Source: Hermatobates lingyangjiaoensis
Lineage: Eukaryota > Arthropoda > Insecta > Hemiptera > Hermatobatidae
DNA: 64,000 nucleotides
Assembly: GCA_026182355.1 (NCBI GenBank)
Contig: JAPFBL010000105.1
Coordinates: 186,001-250,000, forward strand
Direction: 5' to 3'
Position 1 is the stretch's first letter, and each line of letters opens with the position of its first letter. This document shows positions 60,301 through 64,000 of this stretch, piece by piece. The translations under genes were made by a program, and so were the position numbers. The notes under the pieces were generated by a model that worked only from the letters and a program-made list of their open reading frames with translations, searched no databases and was not told the DNA's origin.

Positions 60301-60356
60301 TGATATGGTCCTTAAGGTGGCTAAAAATAATGTTCAAATGTTAGCTTAAAGATTTT

Positions 60357-61340
60357 TACTTTACTATAAGTAAAGTATAGTGATCGTGAAAAAATTCGAT
60401 CTCGAGATTTTGACGGAATTACATGTTTTGAGGTCCCAGAAGTCGTTTTATGAAGTTTTTACGATGATGTCTGTGTGTGTGTGGGTGGGTGGGTGGGTGC
60501 GTGTGTTAGCATTGCTTGTTACCACGCTACGGTCCAGAATCTTTGATGGATCAAGTTGATATTTTACACAAAAATGGGCCCCATTTAGACGAAGATCCCT
60601 ATTGTTTGGGAAGAATTATGCATGATGGGAAAGTCACTTTTTTTGCCAAAAACCGTTTTTTTTAAAACATTTATTTCTCCTAAACTAATAACCCTAGAGT
60701 TTTGAGATTTTGACATTATCTTTGAGGTTACAAATGAAACAAACGAAAAATAAATTCAAAATTTTATATCAACAGGAAATATTTTTTTTTCAATAAAATG
60801 TACAAATTTTGACTTATAATTCAATCTCAAACCTTGTGAGAGCGATACAAGCCATACTGTTTGACGGACAAAAATGAAACAATGCCTATAAATAGAACAT
60901 TATATGGACAATGAGTTGAGATATTTTTTTCTAAAATTACATTCGCTAAAGGGGCGTTAGAGTACGATTTGTGTTTTCAGAAAATGTTTTTTTGACGCTA
61001 AACGGCTCGTTAAAAAATTATGGAAATTTGACCAAAAATGGAACAAATAATTAGCAATTCATAAAAAAAAAATCATGAAGTTTTAATTACGGGAAAGTGC
61101 AATAACGATATAAAAACTCTTTGTTTACCCTAGACTAAGAGATCACCTGCTATACTTGTCGAATTTTTTGTATTTTTTTACATTGTTTACATTGACTTAG
61201 AAATTTTTTGAGCGAATCCACTGAGATAAAATTGATGTTTCTAATGGAAAAATGAAAATATATTATTGACTTATAAGAGATGTAAGAGAAATAATATTGT
61301 GCAGGTAAATGATAACACTCATTAAAAAAAAATCGTATAT
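60357..61340 (+). mobile_element. Long unclassified repeat, plus copy of 34200-35103
   Basis: Starts with ACTTTACTATAAGTAAAGT (hairpin end), TCGATCTCGAGATTTTGACG, GTGTGTGTGTGGGTGGGTG and on through GGGCCCCATTTAGACGAAG to about 61200. A further ACTTATAGTAAAGTAGAG at 61942 may be its far terminus, which would make the element about 1.6 kb. No ORF. It lies inside the 8-kb intron. Confidence 0.55.
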
Positions 61341-61974
61341 ATGTTATTTGACAAAGGAAAGGAAAATGATCTTATTAAATACTAAGAAGCCATAAAATTC
61401 CCAGTATAATAATTCTGTTAAAAACCAAAAATGTAAAAGATAATTCAAAATATAAATCTTTCGTTTAGAGATTATTAACTGTAATTATCGTACATATTTA
61501 ATTAACAAATCACCTTAAAATAACATTTTCTTCGCTGTTTAAGATGTTTTTCAGAGAAAAAAAGGGTATTTTACTGTTTTAAATTTGAAAATTTTACATT
61601 AATATTCAATGTAGAAGGATGTTAAGTAAACGATGTAAGAAATCTACTGGCTATTTGAACAATAGCCATGTTCTCTTGTAGGATAATATTTCGTTTCAAG
61701 AAATGTTCACATTGGTTTTTCAAAAATGATATTACTGCTGTAGTTATACTAATGAAATTATTTGCAAATAATAAATTATTTGTGATGTACAAAAATAAGC
61801 TTATAAATTGATATGTCCTTCAATCACTATCTGTACTACCTCACCAATGCAATGCTAATAATTATATCCCATTTAGATATTTATGTTATGCTTAAATGAT
61901 ACGTTATGTTTTATATACTCAAGAAATTTGACATTGAGTTACTTATAGTAAAGTAGAGTGTAGGCCACTCCAGA

Positions 61975-62310
61975 TTTTTTATAGTGTGACACTGGACCAA
62001 ACCTCGATAAAAAAAGACCAATGTTGAATATATGTGGTCCAGATAAGAAAACATTAAATATATATACATAAAACTCTATTTTTCCTTTTTTATCGAGGTT
62101 TGGTCTAGCCAAAGGATAAAGAAAGAAAAATAGTGTTGAAATAAGAAAACATTGAAATATATATATATAAAGTATTTTTTATATATATACATATATAAAT
62201 GGATTAATTTACCACAATGAAAATAATTTGCAAACAATGCTCTAAGGCCTTTCGTCAACACATCGTCAGAGAGCAAGTGAAAACAAAAAAGAGCTATAAT
62301 CACCTAAATT
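61975..62310. repeat. Fragments of two repeat-end families
   Basis: ACTGGACCAAACCTCGATAA (61990) and its complement ATCGAGGTTTGGTCTAG (62090) form a pair. 62195-62300 is a minus copy of the CATAAAGTG family: CTGACGATGTGTTGACGAAA read on the minus strand. Confidence 0.5.
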
Positions 62311-62570
62311 CATATTTAAGTTCCTGTTGACCCTGAAAAGGAACAGCAAGCCCGGCATCAAAATGTTACTTTTGTTAGTTTTACTTTATATGAAAAAAAA
62401 GAAAAGAATTTTTTTGTTAAATATTTGTAACGAAATTTAATTAAAATCGCAGTAATTTTAGATTTTTAGTTGATATCTAACAGATATAGAATACAATAAG
62501 CACAAAATTGTCCTTCAGGGTCAATAGTTCAACAAACTTTTTTGTACTGGAGATAAATGAACTTTTAAAG

Positions 62571-62572
<2 letters not shown>

Positions 62573-62622
<50 letters not shown>
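62573..62622. repeat. (GA)n microsatellite
   Basis: About 24 GA units on the plus strand, inside the 8-kb intron. The Ser-Leu runs on the minus strand are its translation. Confidence 0.95.
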
Positions 62623-62623
<1 letters not shown>

Positions 62624-62884
62624 GAGTGACAGGACCAAAGGATAACTATTTATTTGAAATATAATAAGTACCAAAAGCATCAATAACTCACAATGATAGA
62701 ACTTTTTATTTTTGATAAAAATGTATAAAGACACTTCTAGCATGCTAATCACTTGAACGCCGCTGATTCCTCAAAAATCAGTATAAGCAGGCTTTTTGTA
62801 TTAGTAAAGATAAATTCTGGGATAAAATAATCTCTTAATATTATTGTTAATACCACACAGGTTTTTTGGAACAAATAAAATTCA

Positions 62885-62985
62885 TGAAACATTTCACGTA
62901 GTAATTTTTCTGATCTTCATTCGATTGGTTTCGGATACTGTCCATCTTCCTGAGTGAATCTTCTACTAATTCTACTTTACAGTAG
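62885..62985 (-). repeat. Penelope-like repeat end
   Basis: The minus strand reads CAGGAAGATGGACAGTATCC followed by GAAACC: stem GGA/TCC then GAAA, as in the 41800 and 56077 copies. It ends about 120 bp before the Pax exon at 63108. Confidence 0.5.
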
Positions 62986-63107
62986 TTTCAGTTTATTTCT
63001 CTTTAAACCGACTTCAAAGGAGGTGTGGTATTTTGATTTTGCCTTTGGATAGTTGAATGGTTCGAATGGACTATTGGTATTCAGTTAAAATGAAATGTGT
63101 GTTTCAG

Positions 63108-63252
63108 ATGAACAGCATTGGGATCAGTGGGCAGCACCAGCAGGCTAGCGGCTCCCCAGGCCTGCTGACGACAGCGCCGTCAGTGTACCCTTTGAGTCCG
63201 GGCGCAATGCTCTCCTCACCCAACAGCCTCCCACTCATCGCTGCCTCCCCAG
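63108..63252 (+). CDS. Pax3/7: Pax3/7 exon: Ser/Pro-rich C-terminal region
   Basis: The acceptor TGTGTTTCAG is followed in phase 0 by 48 codons plus one base. The frame reads MNSIGISGQHQQASG, then a Ser/Pro/Leu-rich stretch including PSVYPLSPGAM and SSPNSLPLIAASP. The donor is AG|GTACAC. The in-frame ATG at the exon start is internal and need not be an initiator. Phase, GC content and composition agree with the exon at 54819-55082, so I place it in the same transcript. No other coding sequence compatible in phase was seen in the 8-kb intron. Confidence 0.85.
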
Positions 63253-63941
63253 GTACACTCCCTCAACCCACACTTTCAAAATTAGTACATATGATTCACT
63301 TTGTGGAAAAAAATTCCCCATTTTCTCATTTGAATTTAATTAAGTATAGATATAAGTTTCTTGAAGCGCTATTTAATAATAATTGAATTTAATGAAAATT
63401 CCAATTCTAATAATTGTGGATAAGAAATAGTTAATAAAAATTTTAGTAGTCTTATAATCTCTGTCATACTTGTCACACCTTTGTAGAATAAAATAAAAAA
63501 TATGTTACAAACAGGAGTTATGTGGATTGTGCAGTCTATACAGATAGCCTACATTGGAAATCCCTAAGACTGCACGGCCACACAAACGCTCCTTCCCCTA
63601 ACAGACTGACGTCCCTCTTCTTGATGATGTCAAAAACAGGGATGTCTCCTTGTCCCCTTCTTGACAACTTACAATCTTCAATTTGTAAGTTGGTATCTTA
63701 GACAGGACCTAAATTGTAATTATCTATCTAAATTGGACATGTGCCATTACCTGTCTGTATGTTTGTTATGCGACTGTTAATTGACTATTTTCATAATTTC
63801 TTATTTTCCTCTATAGTAAACGATATTTTAAATAAAATAAAGATGTTGCCTTTGAGGTTTCATTCAAACAAAACAAGTATGTGAAAGTTTTACTTATAAT
63901 TACATTTTTTTCATATAAAATTAAACTAAATTGTTTTTTAG
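63253..63941 (+). other. Pax3/7 intron, 0.7 kb, with a GC-richer stretch
   Basis: Donor AG|GTACAC, acceptor TTTTTTAG, phase 1. 63510-63690 is GC-richer (GGATTGTGCAGTCTATACAG, TGACGTCCC) with no repeat match and may be regulatory. Confidence 0.7.
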
Positions 63942-64000
63942 GTAACAATAATCAAGGTGAGAATATTGGAGCAGAAATGGTGTCAGTGGGGAGCCCTTCA
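63942..64000 (+). CDS. Pax3/7: Pax3/7 exon, partial: further C-terminal region, runs off the window
   Basis: A T-rich tract and TTTTTTAG acceptor lead into GT AAC AAT ..., which with the phase-1 base from 63252 gives G-NNNQGENIGAEMVSVGSPS. The frame is open to the window edge. Composition (Asn, Ser, Gly, Pro) fits the tail of the protein. The family also often has a C-terminal paired-tail/OAR motif. None is visible here, and the rest lies outside the window. Confidence 0.7.

Larger units (their letters stand above)
55083..63107 (+). other. Pax3/7 intron, 8.0 kb
   Basis: Donor CAG|GTCAGT, acceptor TGTGTTTCAG, phase 0. It contains the mariner remnant, palindrome with ORF, two SINEs, the long repeat at 60357, a (GA)n tract and repeat ends listed separately. 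56670-58080 and 58420-59300 are AT-rich with nothing recognised, except a core-like CCTGAAGATGACGTACTC at about 57713. Confidence 0.8.

Overview
This window is AT-rich nuclear DNA from an insect. It covers most of one large developmental gene, a Pax3/7-class (paired / gooseberry / pairberry type) transcription factor on the + strand. Between and around its small exons lie long introns packed with mobile elements. The insect assignment rests on the Pax protein sequence, which reads like insect gooseberry/paired proteins, and on retroelement tails ending in AACCT units (the complement of the insect TTAGG repeat). I cannot name the order or species.

Gene layout: six coding exons are visible. The first visible exon (18141-18459) carries most of the paired domain. 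The second (27534-27646) carries its end. 54083-54279 holds an acidic linker and homeodomain residues 1-46. 54819-55082 holds homeodomain residues 47-60 plus a Pro/Ser/Tyr-rich tail. 63108-63252 and 63942-64000 continue the tail and run off the window. All splice junctions are GT-AG with matching phases, and the reading frame stays open across the whole set. The upstream exon with the start codon and the 3' end were not found. No octapeptide (TN/eh1-like) is encoded in the visible exons.

Region 1-18140 (upstream or first intron): tRNA-derived SINEs, a reverse-strand Helitron (10278-11245), another Helitron end (16556-16905), and a 3-kb cluster of inverted-pair repeats between 13500 and 16450. 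Intron 18460-27533: more inverted-pair repeats, a SINE and a LINE remnant with RNase H. Intron 27647-54082: SINEs, a 57-bp minisatellite, a row of three Helitrons with PIF1-like helicase remnants (36950-40513), a jockey-like LINE inserted in a SINE, and a Penelope-like element with a GIY-YIG endonuclease remnant (52985-53815). Intron 55083-63107: a Tc1/mariner remnant, an unrecognised 206-codon ORF beginning in a palindrome, and a long repeat that recurs inverted at 34200-35103.

The most striking pattern is that about a dozen sequence-unrelated repeat families share one RNA-like signature: CUGANGA, usually one extra base, a short perfect hairpin, then GAAA. That is close to a hammerhead ribozyme core. 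One of these families continues directly into Penelope-like GIY-YIG coding sequence, so many of the anonymous repeats are probably Penelope-like 3' ends. They often occur as head-to-head inverted pairs beside (TA)n tracts. A second useful link is that the SINE's 3' tail matches the 3' end of the RNase H-bearing LINE in the same window, which suggests a mobilising partner.

Several GC-richer, non-repeat islands inside the introns may be cis-regulatory elements of the Pax gene. They are listed with low confidence. Coordinates of repeats are estimates made by eye.
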